Shown one piece after another: positions 43,501 through 51,672 of a stretch of DNA of 64,000 nt; position 1 is the first letter of the stretch, and each line of letters starts with the position of its first letter. The position numbers and the translations under genes were made by a program. The notes under the pieces were generated by a model. It was not told the DNA's origin. It ran no database searches and was given only the letters and a program-made list of their open reading frames with translations. The DNA comes from JASLEW01 sp035544895 (GTDB lineage Bacteria > Acidobacteriota > Thermoanaerobaculia > Multivoradales > UBA5704), in NCBI GenBank assembly GCA_035544895.1, contig DASZZM010000046.1:71836-135835 (forward strand). The letters run 5' to 3'.

Positions 43501-44066
43501 AGCAGGTCGCGCGGGATGGCACTCGCCTGCTCCCACGTCAGCAAGACGTCATCGCCGGGTTGCGCCGCGACCTGCCGCGCCAGCGTCTCGTTGAGGAGAA
43601 GGGGCGGCAGCGCTCCCGCCCCCGCGCCCGCCCTGGCGCCTACGTTGGCGCCGGTGACGCCGACAGCGCCGGGTGGACGGCGGTCGAGAAGGCGGGCCAG
43701 CATCGACTCCCCGCCGGGGTAAAGGGCGGCGAAGCGCTCGTCGACGCCGAGGACGGCGACCCGCGGCGCACGGCGCTCGGCAGTGGCATTGACGGCGGTG
43801 CCGCGCAGAACCAGCAGCGGCGCAACCACGCCGCCGCCGGCCGCCGGAAGGCGGCGCGCCATCGCCTCGGCCAGCTCGGCGCGAAAGAGGCGCGGCGCGG
43901 CCGCCGCCAGCTCGATCTCGCCGAGGCGCTCGAGCCAGAGCCGGCGCAGGCCGGCGCGCATCGAGTCGCCCACCGCCAGCGAGCCGGTCAGCACGGCCGC
44001 GGTGACCGCCGCGCCGAGCAGCACCGCGAGGTGCAAGCGCCAGAAGTAGGTCAGGCCGCGAAACAC
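40509..44066 (-). CDS. Giant FtsX/MacB-type ABC transporter permease
   Basis: A 1185-residue inner-membrane protein. The N-terminal helix (FWRLHLAVLLGAAVTAAVLT) precedes a large periplasmic domain. Helices near 615-760 (FSSFLIASSALLTGLLFRLG and following) form a first FtsX core. More follow around 795-865, then a second periplasmic part and a C-terminal FtsX core (ALGSLGLLLGTAGLAVVLLR ... LLLENASLLALGVALGTAAG). It is about twice the size of MacB or LolC/E permeases, matching fused-permease families. Start GTG 44066 overlaps the ATPase gene by 16 bases. Likely exports or extracts a lipid, lipoprotein or peptide. Confidence 0.85.
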   Translation of the reverse strand: MFRGLTYFWRLHLAVLLGAAVTAAVLTGSLAVGDSMRAGLRRLWLERLGEIELAAAAPRLFRAELAEAMARRLPAAGGGVVAPLLVLRGTAVNATAERRAPRVAVLGVDERFAALYPGGESMLARLLDRRPPGAVGVTGANVGARAGAGAGALPPLLLNETLARQVAAQPGDDVLLTWEQASAIPRDLLLAVKDPEALVATHRFTVAAVLADSGPGGFDLAPGQATPANAFLPLAALQHELGQDRRANALLVGRPAAGARGEAREDARLRAAAAALAAGLRLDDLGLTLRPLAAGSTGAATAARSGRPCLALESREFFLPPAVAEGAAAAAAGLGATAQPVLTYLATGLRVPTSHGRDVPYSMVSALGPVAVPGPTPAAGLAGGPAAPAVPPASSTAAELRLVSGEPAPLLEDDEILLDSWAAEDLAARVGDTVEMSYFLPDSGGAGGPLRTASASFRVRGVVSLAGLAADRGLTPAFPGIDQARDMASWSPPFPLDLSRVRPRDEAFWHLYGPTPKAFVSLAAARRRWQTRFGDLTSLRLSCPPGVSPAALAARYEPRLLARLEPAVFGLALRPVRAEGLRAAAEGTDFGSLFVAFSSFLIASSALLTGLLFRLGLERRAREAGLLLALGYPPGTVRRRFLGEGLALSGAGALLGAACAGAYAAPLLARLQWQAGAPRLTFTASPETLAWGALATVATVLLFLAAGTRRMSRLPAARLLAGAVAAGRGEGRRPWWRGLALAAVAAALVLGGVLHATRGGAPVLAFGVSASLLAAGISAFALWCLAAGERDAARGGLLAMGVRNAAANPGRSVLCVALVACACFVLVLVAANRHDGAAGGHGGWGGWNLLAESATPLYQDLGGREGRGALGFTAEAERLLAGSEIAGLAEVPGDDASCLNLYRPRRPRLLGVPPRLARQRFALAAGEGSVADLFAGAAAPPGEGGGAAPVPAVGDEQSVRWILHLGIGDEMTVAGDGGAPVRLRIVGLLAGSPLQGALLIPQRELAARFPRHGGQSVFLIRTPPGREAAVAGLLAGQLRDFGFAVAPVAERLRLYARVEDTYLASFQALGSLGLLLGTAGLAVVLLRNVVERRGELAALRAFGFRRSRLAGLLLLENASLLALGVALGTAAGLLPEALGAGVAGSFPWLPLAATLAAVLLAGLLASALAVAGALAAPLLPALEAE

Positions 44067-44794
44067 CGGCCGTCTCGCAGCTCGAGCCGGCGCGCGCAGC
44101 GGGCGGCAAGCTCGCGGTTGTGGGTGGCGATGACCAGCATCGTCCCCTCCTGGCTGTGCAGCTCGAAGAGGAGCCCGGCGGCAGCCTGCGCCGTCGCGTG
44201 GTCGAGGCTGCCGGTGGGCTCGTCACACAGCAGCAAGGCCGGCCGGTGCAGGAGCGCGCGGGCGATGGCGGCGCGCTGGCGCTCGCCGCCCGACAGCTCG
44301 GCCGGCCGGTGGCGCAGGCGCTCGCCGAGGCCGACCCGCGCCAGCAGCTCGGCCGCCCGCTGCCGCCGGTCCCCCCAGCCGCGCCGGAAGGCCAGCGCCG
44401 GCAGCAGCACGTTCTCGAGCACCGAGTACTGGGGCAGCAGGTGATGGTCCTGGAAGACGAAGCCGATCCGCTCGTTGCGCAGCCGGGCCAGCTCCCCTTC
44501 GGACAGCGCGTAGAGGTCGCGGCCGGCGAGCTTCACGCTGCCCGCGGTGGGCCGTTCGAGGGTTCCCAGGATGTGCAGCAGGGTGCTCTTGCCAGATCCC
44601 GAAGGCCCGACGACGGCCAGCGTGTCGGAGGGCCGCAGATCGAAGCTCACCCCGCGCAGGACCGCGAGCTCGCGCGACCCCAGCGAGAAGGTCTTGTGCA
44701 GGTCGCGGACGGCCAGCCCCGCCGTCTGGACCGGCATGGGCATGGGAGACGCGGGAAGCCCGGGAGGGTCGGCCGGAGCCAGGCTCATGTCCAT
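44051..44794 (-). CDS. LolD/MacB-like ABC transporter ATPase
   Basis: A 247-residue ATPase. Walker A GPSGSGKST is at 63-71, the signature LSGGERQRA, Walker B LLLCDEPTGSLD and the switch IATHN. NERIGFVFQDHHLLPQYSVLENVLLP is characteristic of the LolD/MacB/FtsE group that works with FtsX-type permeases. The start may be ATG 44794 or 44788. It pairs with the giant permease downstream. Confidence 0.92.
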   Translation of the reverse strand: MDMSLAPADPPGLPASPMPMPVQTAGLAVRDLHKTFSLGSRELAVLRGVSFDLRPSDTLAVVGPSGSGKSTLLHILGTLERPTAGSVKLAGRDLYALSEGELARLRNERIGFVFQDHHLLPQYSVLENVLLPALAFRRGWGDRRQRAAELLARVGLGERLRHRPAELSGGERQRAAIARALLHRPALLLCDEPTGSLDHATAQAAAGLLFELHSQEGTMLVIATHNRELAARCARRLELRDGRCFAA

Positions 44795-44828
44795 CCGCGG
44801 CAGGCTCTCAGCCCGGACCTCGCCCCCA

Positions 44829-44876
44829 GCCGGGCAGGGACCCGGCGGTTGAGCTCCAGCCGGGCAGGGACCCGGC
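44829..44876. repeat. Two tandem REP-like palindromes
   Basis: GCCGGGCAGGGACCCGGC occurs exactly twice (44829-44846 and 44859-44876), 30 bases apart, each followed by GGTTGA. They fill the 100-base gap between the glycosyltransferase stop and the ABC ATPase start, the only sizeable gap in an otherwise tightly packed 23-kb gene series. Confidence 0.75.
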
Positions 44877-44894
44877 GGTTGAAATCACTCGCCG

Positions 44895-46310
44895 TCATCT
44901 CGAGCCCACCACCGCCTCGCGCCTGCCGCGCAGGCAGGCCTCGTAGAGCGCCAGGGTGGCGGCCGCCGCCGCCGTGTCGCTGAAGCGGGCGTGAACGGCT
45001 TCGCGGCCGGCGCGGCCGAGACGCTCGCGGCGCGCGGGATCGCGGAGCAGACCGGTCAAGGCCCCGGCCAGCTCGGAGGGATCGCCCGGCGTCACCAGGA
45101 CGCCGCCGCCGGTCGCCTCCAGCAGCTCCGGGAAGCTGCCGTGGCGGGGCTCCACGACCGGGACGCCGTTGGCGAGCGCTTCGAGCACGTAAAGCCCCTT
45201 CGGCTCGGCGTAGGTGGTGGGGACCGAGAGCACGTCGAGGCCGGCGAGGAAGTCGATCTTTGCCTCGCGCGTCACCTCGCCGAAGTAGCGGAAGTCGCCG
45301 GCGAGGCCCCAGCCGGCGAGCTGCCGCTCGACGCCGCGCAGGTAGCGCCGGTGCCGCGCCGGCAGGTAGCCCGCCACGTGCAGCCGCACCGACCCCTTGC
45401 CCAGAACAGAGGCCACCTGGCGGAAGGCGGCGGCAAGGACGTGCAACCCCTTCTCCGGCGCAATGCGGGCCAGATAGCCGATGACCAACGGCGCCCTCGG
45501 CTCGCCGGCCGGCCGCGTGCCCCGGCCAGAATCGTCGCCGCGCTCTCTCCCGCCCGCCTCGGGCCCGTCGGCGCCATCGGAGCCATCGCGGGCGCCGGCG
45601 GCGCCGTGACCGGAGCCATGACCGGAGAGATGGATGCCGAGCGGCACCACCGCGACACGGGCGCGCTCGATGCGCAGGTAGGAGGCCATGAAGTCGGCGT
45701 AGGCTCGGCTGGGGGCGACGAACAGATCGACGTCGCGGGCGCGCTCGGCGAGCGCGGCGCGCACGCGGCCGCGGCTCGGCTCGGGCAGGCCGTCGACGAA
45801 CAGCTCCTCGCCTTGCAGCGAGCAGACGACCGGCACCCCGAGGTCGGCCTGGAGGCGGCGGGCGAAGCCGGCGAACAGCGAGTTGGTCAGGTGCACGATC
45901 TCGGGGCGGAAGTCATCGCGCAGCCAGCCGGCGAGCTTGTCGAGCTCGCCCGCCTGGTGGCCCTGCTCGCCGCGCAGGATCGAGAGGGTGAGCTCGCCGA
46001 GCCTGCCGGGGTCGGTCGAGGAGCCGAGGCGGGCCGCCAGGGCGAGGAGACCGGGACGGTCGAGGAGGCGTTCGAGCACAGCGGAGCCGCGGCGCAGGGG
46101 CGGCACGATCTGCTTGAGGTAGACGTTGAGAGCGCCGAAAAAGACCCGGTCGATGCCGACCCCCGGCTCGTCGGTGCGCAAGGGAGTGTAGGCGGGCACC
46201 AGCACCGCGTCGTGCCCGAGCCGCTGCAGCGCCGCCACCAACGAGTTGTCGTGCAGGCAGCTGCCGCAGTACATGTTGGCCGCGCCGGCCGAGACGTAGG
46301 CGATCCTCAC
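44895..46310 (-). CDS. Glycosyltransferase family 4 protein
   Basis: About 471 residues, GT-B fold. RIAYVSAGAANMYCGSCLHD is at the N-terminus, a GT4 subgroup hallmark. The C-terminal half has VIGYLARIAPEKGLHVLAAA, VRLHVAGYLPARHRRYL and PKGLYVLEALANGVPVVEPR with the sugar-nucleotide-binding E(x7)E. A 38-residue Gly/Asp/His-rich low-complexity insert separates the domains. GTG 46310 with GAGG 5 bases upstream is preferred to GTG 46337, which would overlap the symporter gene. Confidence 0.84.
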   Translation of the reverse strand: MRIAYVSAGAANMYCGSCLHDNSLVAALQRLGHDAVLVPAYTPLRTDEPGVGIDRVFFGALNVYLKQIVPPLRRGSAVLERLLDRPGLLALAARLGSSTDPGRLGELTLSILRGEQGHQAGELDKLAGWLRDDFRPEIVHLTNSLFAGFARRLQADLGVPVVCSLQGEELFVDGLPEPSRGRVRAALAERARDVDLFVAPSRAYADFMASYLRIERARVAVVPLGIHLSGHGSGHGAAGARDGSDGADGPEAGGRERGDDSGRGTRPAGEPRAPLVIGYLARIAPEKGLHVLAAAFRQVASVLGKGSVRLHVAGYLPARHRRYLRGVERQLAGWGLAGDFRYFGEVTREAKIDFLAGLDVLSVPTTYAEPKGLYVLEALANGVPVVEPRHGSFPELLEATGGGVLVTPGDPSELAGALTGLLRDPARRERLGRAGREAVHARFSDTAAAAATLALYEACLRGRREAVVGSR

Positions 46311-46317
46311 CGCGGCC

Positions 46318-47856
46318 TCAGCGGGTGCCCGCCCCACCCCCGCGCACGGCGAGCCGCTCCACGCCGGCCGCCGCTGCCGCCTCCGGCCGGGAGCCGGCGC
46401 CGAAAAAGAGCGCCAGCGCCGCCTCGCCGGGCGGGCGGGTCAGCAGGGAGACGACGACCAGGGCCGCGGCCGACACGGCGACCACCAGGACCACGGGCAG
46501 GATTCCCGTCCCGCCCAGGGTGTAGTCGGGTGACCGCCACTGGCTCACTACCAGGTAGCTCCACAGCGCGGCCACCGAGAGGATCGCGGCGGCGATCCCC
46601 TGCTTGGTGCTGCGCCGCCAGAACAGGGCCGCCACCACGATCGGGAACAATCCCGCGAAGGCGGTGAAGCACCAGACCCCGAGCTTGAAGAGGCTGGGAT
46701 CGAAAATCAGCGACAGCAGGTAGGTCAGCAGCAGGAGGCCGACCACGAACAGGCGCCCGACCAGGACGCGCGCCCGCTCGCTCAGCCGGTCCCGGTAGCC
46801 GTAGTGGGCGACGATGTCCTGGGTGAACATCGTGCTCACCGCCAGCACCTGGTGGTCGAAGGAGTTCATGATCGCCGCGCAGAGGGCGGCGGCCAGGAGT
46901 CCGACGAGGAAGTCGGGGGCGTGCCGTTCGACCATGCGGATGAGCATGGAGTTGGCGGTCGCCCCGGCCACGAGCTTGGGGAAGTCGAGGCGGGCGAGCA
47001 CTCCGAGGACGATGCTCGGCACCCAGACCACCGCGATGCACAGGGGATAGAGGGCGATGGGCAGGCGGAAGGCGCGGGCGCTGCGCGCCGTCAGCCACTG
47101 GATGAAGATGTGCGGGAACATCCCCACCGAGAGCGGGATGAAAGTGTAGCTGAGCAGCTGTAGGGGACGGATCTTGGCGCCGCGCACCAGCAGCTCGGGG
47201 TGGGTGGCGGCGACCTTGCGCATGGCGGTCTCGACGCCGCCGAGCTGGTGGACGACGGCCCAGCAGACCACCCCTCCGAGGATGAGCAGGAGCAGCGCCT
47301 GGAAGGCGTTGACCAGGATCGCGCCGCGCATGCCGCCGTAGGCGACGTAGGCGAGCACCACGGCGACGATGAGCAGGCTCCCCAGCCACTTGGGCAGCAG
47401 GCCGTGGGTGATCTGGGCCAGCGTGATGCCGCCGCCCGCCAGGCCGATCAGCAGGTACGGAATGAGCAAGGCATTGACCACAACGAAGAGCAGCAGGCCC
47501 AGGTTGGCCGACTGATAGCGCTCGCGGAAGAGCTGGATGGGCGAGACGTACCCTCGCCGCTTGCCGAGCTCCCAGACCCGGGTGCCGACGAAATAGAAGA
47601 CCAGGGGGATGACCAGCGCCGACGAGGAGCCCATCAGGGCGAAAACGCCGATCCCCGAGATGTAGGCCTCGCCGCTGGCGCCGAGGACGGCAAAGGCCGT
47701 CATGTTGGCGCCGAACAGATTGAGCAGCAGCAGCGTCGGGCCCAGGCTGCGGGTGGCGACGAAGTAGTCCTCGCCGGTGCCCTTGAACAGGCGGTTGGTA
47801 AAGCCGCCGATCGCCAGCACGGCGATGAAGTAGATGGCGATGACGTAGAGGGTCAC
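46318..47856 (-). CDS. Sodium:solute symporter (SSS family)
   Basis: A 512-residue transporter with about 13 hydrophobic segments. The N-terminal MTLYVIAIYFIAVLAIGGFT is followed by the SSS core RSLGPTLLLLNLFGANMTAF, then YVAYGGMRGAILVNAFQALL and LAAALCAAIMNSFDHQVLAV. GTG 47856 has GGGAGAGG upstream and overlaps the DUF3311 stop. Coupled DUF3311-SSS pairs are common and typically carry carboxylates or amino acids; the substrate is not evident. Confidence 0.88.
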   Translation of the reverse strand: MTLYVIAIYFIAVLAIGGFTNRLFKGTGEDYFVATRSLGPTLLLLNLFGANMTAFAVLGASGEAYISGIGVFALMGSSSALVIPLVFYFVGTRVWELGKRRGYVSPIQLFRERYQSANLGLLLFVVVNALLIPYLLIGLAGGGITLAQITHGLLPKWLGSLLIVAVVLAYVAYGGMRGAILVNAFQALLLLILGGVVCWAVVHQLGGVETAMRKVAATHPELLVRGAKIRPLQLLSYTFIPLSVGMFPHIFIQWLTARSARAFRLPIALYPLCIAVVWVPSIVLGVLARLDFPKLVAGATANSMLIRMVERHAPDFLVGLLAAALCAAIMNSFDHQVLAVSTMFTQDIVAHYGYRDRLSERARVLVGRLFVVGLLLLTYLLSLIFDPSLFKLGVWCFTAFAGLFPIVVAALFWRRSTKQGIAAAILSVAALWSYLVVSQWRSPDYTLGGTGILPVVLVVAVSAAALVVVSLLTRPPGEAALALFFGAGSRPEAAAAAGVERLAVRGGGAGTR

Positions 47857-48113
47857 CGCGCCTCTCCCTGTCCAGCCGGCCCGCCTGCCGGCGGGCTCGC
47901 CGCCGCACCCTCTACCCATGGCAGCGGCCAGGTGAGCGTCACCACCAGCGCGAGCACCACCGAGACCGCGACGCAGAAGCCGATGTGATAGACCAGGCCG
48001 GCCGGCAGGCCCAGCCACAGGCGCGAGTCGTTCCACAGCCAGAGATCGTTGTGCAGCACGTAGAGGGCCGCGAGCGCCGCATAGAGAAGCTTCGCCCAGC
48101 TCTGCCGTTTCAT
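47853..48113 (-). CDS. DUF3311 small membrane protein
   Basis: An 86-residue protein with two hydrophobic helices (LLYAALAALYVLHNDLWLW and VYHIGFCVAVSVVLALVVTL). This family usually precedes a sodium:solute symporter and is probably its small accessory subunit. Overlaps both neighbours by 4 bases (ATGA with the flavoprotein gene, GTGA with the symporter). Confidence 0.85.
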   Translation of the reverse strand: MKRQSWAKLLYAALAALYVLHNDLWLWNDSRLWLGLPAGLVYHIGFCVAVSVVLALVVTLTWPLPWVEGAAASPPAGGPAGQGEAR

Positions 48114-49414
48114 GTCCGGTCTCCCCTGCTAGAGGCTACCGAGGCCACCGCTGCCGCCTCCTCCCCGGCCGCCGCCGGCGGGTCCGGCTGGGCGGCCAGC
48201 TCGAGAGCCGCGAACAGGCGCGAGAAGTCGTGATCGAAGACGTCGCCGCGCAGCACGCGGATCAGCTCGAGACGGCACTCGGGGAAGCGGCGGATGAACT
48301 TGGAAAAGCGGAAGTTCGGGTCGTAGAAGGTATAGACCAGGCGGCGCATGGCGTCCATGCCGGCCGCAAAGCGCGGTCCGAAAGAGCCCAGCCGGGAGGC
48401 CGACACGTCGCCCGCGGCGAGCCCCTCGAGGATGGCGTCGGCGGCGAACTCGCCCGAGCTGAAGGCGAGGAGCACCCCCGAGGAGTAGATCGGGTCGAGG
48501 AAGCCGAAGGCGTCCCCGACCAGCACCCAGCCGTCGCCGGCGATCTGGCGCGAGCGGTAGGAGAAATCGCGGGTGGCGAGGAACTCCATGACCCGGCGCG
48601 CTCCGGCCAGGCGGGGCTGCAGCGGCGGGCAGCGCGCCACCTCCTGCTCGAAGATCTCCTGGAGGCTGCCGGCGCGGCCGCTGATCAGGTAGTCGACCGC
48701 GCCGACCACGCCGACGCTGACCCGGTCGTCAGGCAGCGGGATGTACCAGAACCACGACTCCTGCTGGTCGGTGTGCAGCACCAGGGTCGCTCCCTCGTCG
48801 ATGCCGCCGTCGCGCAGCGCGCCCTCGAAATGGCTGAAGATCGCGGCCTTCTTGAGCCGCGGGTCGATCTCGCGCAGGCCCAGGCGGCGGCCGAGCAGCG
48901 CGCTCTGGCCGGTGGCGTCAACGACGACCGAGGCGCGCAGCTCGCGGCGGCCGGCTCCCGGCAGGTCGGCGGCGACGCCCACCGCCCGCTGGCCTGCGAA
49001 GAGCACCTCGCGCGCGGCGGCTCCCTGGATCACCTCGACGCCGTGGTCGCGGGCGTTGTCGAGCAGCAGGCGATCGAAGTCGCGGCGCGGCACCTGCCAG
49101 GTGATCGAGCGCTCGCCCGGGTCGGTCTCCTGGAAATAGAACGGGGCCGAGGGGCGGCCGCTCTTGGAGTAGAACTGGACGCTGTACTTGCGCGGAAAAG
49201 GGCTGGCGTAGAGCCGCTCGAGAAGGTCCAGGCGCGCAAAGGTCCGGTACGTCTCCGGCATCAGTGACTCGCCGATCTTGAACCCGGTCTCGGGCAGGCG
49301 CTCGAGCAGGACCACCCGCTTGCCGGCGGCGGCGACGAGGGTGGCAACCGTGGTGCCGGCGGGTCCGCCGCCCATCACGATGAGGTCGTAGAGGGAAGAG
49401 TCAGAGCTAGCCAT
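48110..49414 (-). CDS. FAD-dependent oxidoreductase, halogenase/GG-reductase superfamily
   Basis: A 434-residue flavoprotein. The FAD dinucleotide fold is DLIVMGGGPAGTTVATLVA (10-28). GESLMP (48-53) sits at the position where flavin-dependent halogenases have GEST/LP, and WFWYIP (221-226) matches the halogenase WxWxIP signature. VLVGDAFGFLDPIYSSGVLL (second FAD motif) follows. Members include CmlS/PltA-type halogenases but also hydroxylases and geranylgeranyl reductases, so chlorination is only one possibility. It lies between the TonB receptor and the DUF3311-symporter pair with a 9-base gap and a 4-base overlap. Confidence 0.84.
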   Translation of the reverse strand: MASSDSSLYDLIVMGGGPAGTTVATLVAAAGKRVVLLERLPETGFKIGESLMPETYRTFARLDLLERLYASPFPRKYSVQFYSKSGRPSAPFYFQETDPGERSITWQVPRRDFDRLLLDNARDHGVEVIQGAAAREVLFAGQRAVGVAADLPGAGRRELRASVVVDATGQSALLGRRLGLREIDPRLKKAAIFSHFEGALRDGGIDEGATLVLHTDQQESWFWYIPLPDDRVSVGVVGAVDYLISGRAGSLQEIFEQEVARCPPLQPRLAGARRVMEFLATRDFSYRSRQIAGDGWVLVGDAFGFLDPIYSSGVLLAFSSGEFAADAILEGLAAGDVSASRLGSFGPRFAAGMDAMRRLVYTFYDPNFRFSKFIRRFPECRLELIRVLRGDVFDHDFSRLFAALELAAQPDPPAAAGEEAAAVASVASSRGDRT

Positions 49415-49423
49415 TGCGTGACC

Positions 49424-51661
49424 TCAGCGGTTGGGGCCGGGGGAGGAGGCCGTCGCGCCCGCGGACGGGGTCCAGCGCATCTCGACCCCGGCATAGACGG
49501 CGACGCCGGGGCCCGGGATGACCGAGCCGGTGCCCAGCCCGCGCGTCCAGGTCTTGGCGCCGGTCAGGTTCTTGACGTCGAGGCGCGCTTTCCAGGGGCC
49601 GAGCGGCAGCGCGAGGGAGGCGTCCGCGGTGAGGGCGCCGGGAATGGCGAAGGCGTTGTCGGCGGCGATGAACTGGCGCGAGACGTAGCGTCCGCCCGCC
49701 CCCAGCTCGAGGCCGCCCGGCAGCCGCCGGGCCAGCCACAGGCCGGCGATGTGGGCGGGCGCCAGCGGCGGCGTCCTGCCGGTGCGATCGATGGTGGCGA
49801 AGGCCGGCGGCGCGAAGGCGACCAGCACCTGCTCGGCAAAGCGGGTGAAGACGGCGCGGTCATAGGCGTAGGTCAGCAGCACCTCGCAGCCCGCCAGGCG
49901 CTGCGCCTGGAGCTCCAGCTCGACGCCGCGCGAGCGCTGGCTGCCGGTCTGGGCGGTGAAGCCGTTGGACTCGGGGATCGCCTCGTTGCGGCGCACCAGG
50001 TTGTAGGCGGCGAGCGAGCCGCGCAGCCGGCCCGGCAGCAGATCGGCTTTGACACCCGCCTCGAGCTGGCTGCCGGTCTCCGGCCGCCGCGGGCCCACCA
50101 CGCGGGTGGACGGGGGGGCGAAGCCGCGCCCGGCGTTGGCATAGAGCGACCACTGTGCGTTCGGGGCGAAGACCACGCCGCCGAACGGCGAGAGCTGCGA
50201 GTCGTGGCGCACCGTCCCCGTCGCCCGGTCGTGATAGTCGAGGTGGTCGAAGCGGCCGCCGGCGAGCAGCTGGAAGCGCTCGGAGAACGCGATGCGGTCG
50301 AGCAGGTAGGGGGCGGCGATCACCATCCGCGCGTCGCCGGCCGCGGACTGTCCGGGCAGCAGGAACACCGGGCCGCGCGCGGTCTCCTGCGGCGCCAGCA
50401 GGTCGATGCCGGGCAGGAAGCCCACGTCGAGCGAGAACTTGTCGCCGCGGCGCGCCAGCTCGAGGCCGGCGAGCAAGTGGTGCGTGAGGCCGCCGGCCGC
50501 GGCGTCGAGGCTGGCCTCGAGCTGGTTGCCCCAGAAGGCCTGGCGGTCGTCGAGCAGGATGAGAGCGCGCGCGACCTGGAGGCGGCCGCCGAAATCGGGG
50601 AAGACGCCGGCGAGAAGAGTGCCGTTCGACAGCCAGGAGAGGTCGCGGTAGTACGCCTTGTCGTGCAAGGTCCAAGGACCCACCCGCTGCTCCCAGTCGA
50701 GCTGGAAGCGGCTGAGCGCCTGGTCGGAGCGGTCGAAGGGCGACTGGTACGAGCGCGTCGCCGGCACGCGGGCGACCTGGTTGCCGACCAGCGGCAGCCC
50801 GGCGTCGGGCTGGTAGGCGTTCTCGATCCGCTCCACGCTGACGGTGAGCGAGTCATCGGCGCGCGGGTGCCAGGCGAAGACGGGATTGGCGCCCCACGCC
50901 CGGCCGCCGCGGCCGCCGCGCCTTTCGCGCCAGCCGTCGGTCGTCTGCCAGAGGCCGTTGAGGCGCAGGCCGAGCCTGCCGTCCTGGCCGCTCCAGTTGC
51001 CGTCGGCGGTGCCGCGCCAGGTGGCGAAGGCGCCGCCCTGGCCGGAGAGCTCGACGAATTCGCCGGGCCGCGGCTGCCGGCGCACGATGTTGACCACTCC
51101 GGCGAGAGGGTTGCCGCCGTAGAGGAAGCTCGCCGGCCCCTTGAGGACTTCCACCCGCTCGGCGTTGTAGAGATGGTAGAACGTGGTCTGCGGCTCGGGC
51201 GCGCCGTCGGTCGTGACCAGGGCGGCCGACTCCGAGTCGAAGCCGCGCAGAACGAAGAAATCGGCGACCCCGGACTCGGTGTGGACGGCCACGCCGCTGG
51301 CGTCTTTCAGGGCGTCCCCCAGGACGCGTGCGTCCTGCTGCTCGAGGAGACGGGGGCCGACCACGTCGACGCTGGCCGGCAGCAGGCGGGCCGGCAGCGG
51401 CAGCTTGAGCAGGGTCGTGCTCGCCGGCGCGAGCTCGCCGGCGTCGCGGACCACCAGGCTCTCCTGGTGGCGGAGCACCGGCGCGTCCGGGTCGGACTCT
51501 TGGGCCGGCCGGGCGGCGCCCGGTGCGGCGGGGGCGGGGTCGGCGGGGGCGGGGGCCGGGGGGAGAACGGCAGGCTTTGCCTCGGCCAGGGCCGGGATGG
51601 AAGCGGCCGGAGCCGACAGCGCCAGGGCGAAGAGGGCCGGACCGAGAGATCTGAGCGACAA
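49424..51661 (-). CDS. TonB-dependent (siderophore-type) outer membrane receptor
   Basis: About 745 residues. After a signal peptide (LRSLGPALFALALSAPAASI) and a Pro/Ala linker comes the plug domain with ALKDASGVAVHTESGVADFF, VLRGFD, RVEVLKGPASFLYGGNPLAG and VNIVRRQP. A 22-strand barrel follows, with a terminal segment VAVYAGVEMRW and a short extension past the usual aromatic end. The start is TTG 51661 with GAGGAGG 7 bases upstream. It should import a ligand (siderophore-like complex) using TonB/ExbBD such as those at 15607-18024. Confidence 0.87.
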   Translation of the reverse strand: MSLRSLGPALFALALSAPAASIPALAEAKPAVLPPAPAPADPAPAAPGAARPAQESDPDAPVLRHQESLVVRDAGELAPASTTLLKLPLPARLLPASVDVVGPRLLEQQDARVLGDALKDASGVAVHTESGVADFFVLRGFDSESAALVTTDGAPEPQTTFYHLYNAERVEVLKGPASFLYGGNPLAGVVNIVRRQPRPGEFVELSGQGGAFATWRGTADGNWSGQDGRLGLRLNGLWQTTDGWRERRGGRGGRAWGANPVFAWHPRADDSLTVSVERIENAYQPDAGLPLVGNQVARVPATRSYQSPFDRSDQALSRFQLDWEQRVGPWTLHDKAYYRDLSWLSNGTLLAGVFPDFGGRLQVARALILLDDRQAFWGNQLEASLDAAAGGLTHHLLAGLELARRGDKFSLDVGFLPGIDLLAPQETARGPVFLLPGQSAAGDARMVIAAPYLLDRIAFSERFQLLAGGRFDHLDYHDRATGTVRHDSQLSPFGGVVFAPNAQWSLYANAGRGFAPPSTRVVGPRRPETGSQLEAGVKADLLPGRLRGSLAAYNLVRRNEAIPESNGFTAQTGSQRSRGVELELQAQRLAGCEVLLTYAYDRAVFTRFAEQVLVAFAPPAFATIDRTGRTPPLAPAHIAGLWLARRLPGGLELGAGGRYVSRQFIAADNAFAIPGALTADASLALPLGPWKARLDVKNLTGAKTWTRGLGTGSVIPGPGVAVYAGVEMRWTPSAGATASSPGPNR

Positions 51662-51672
51662 GGCGATCCTCC

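Noticed and set aside
39777..44444. A 1555-codon open frame on the plus strand
   Set aside because: It is antisense to the clearly real permease and ATPase genes, is Arg/Gly/Ala-rich low complexity and has no motif. It is a by-product of high GC.
44829..44876. Tandem repeat as a CRISPR or origin iteron
   Set aside because: Two copies only, each a palindrome of the REP-like family, with no replication gene nearby.
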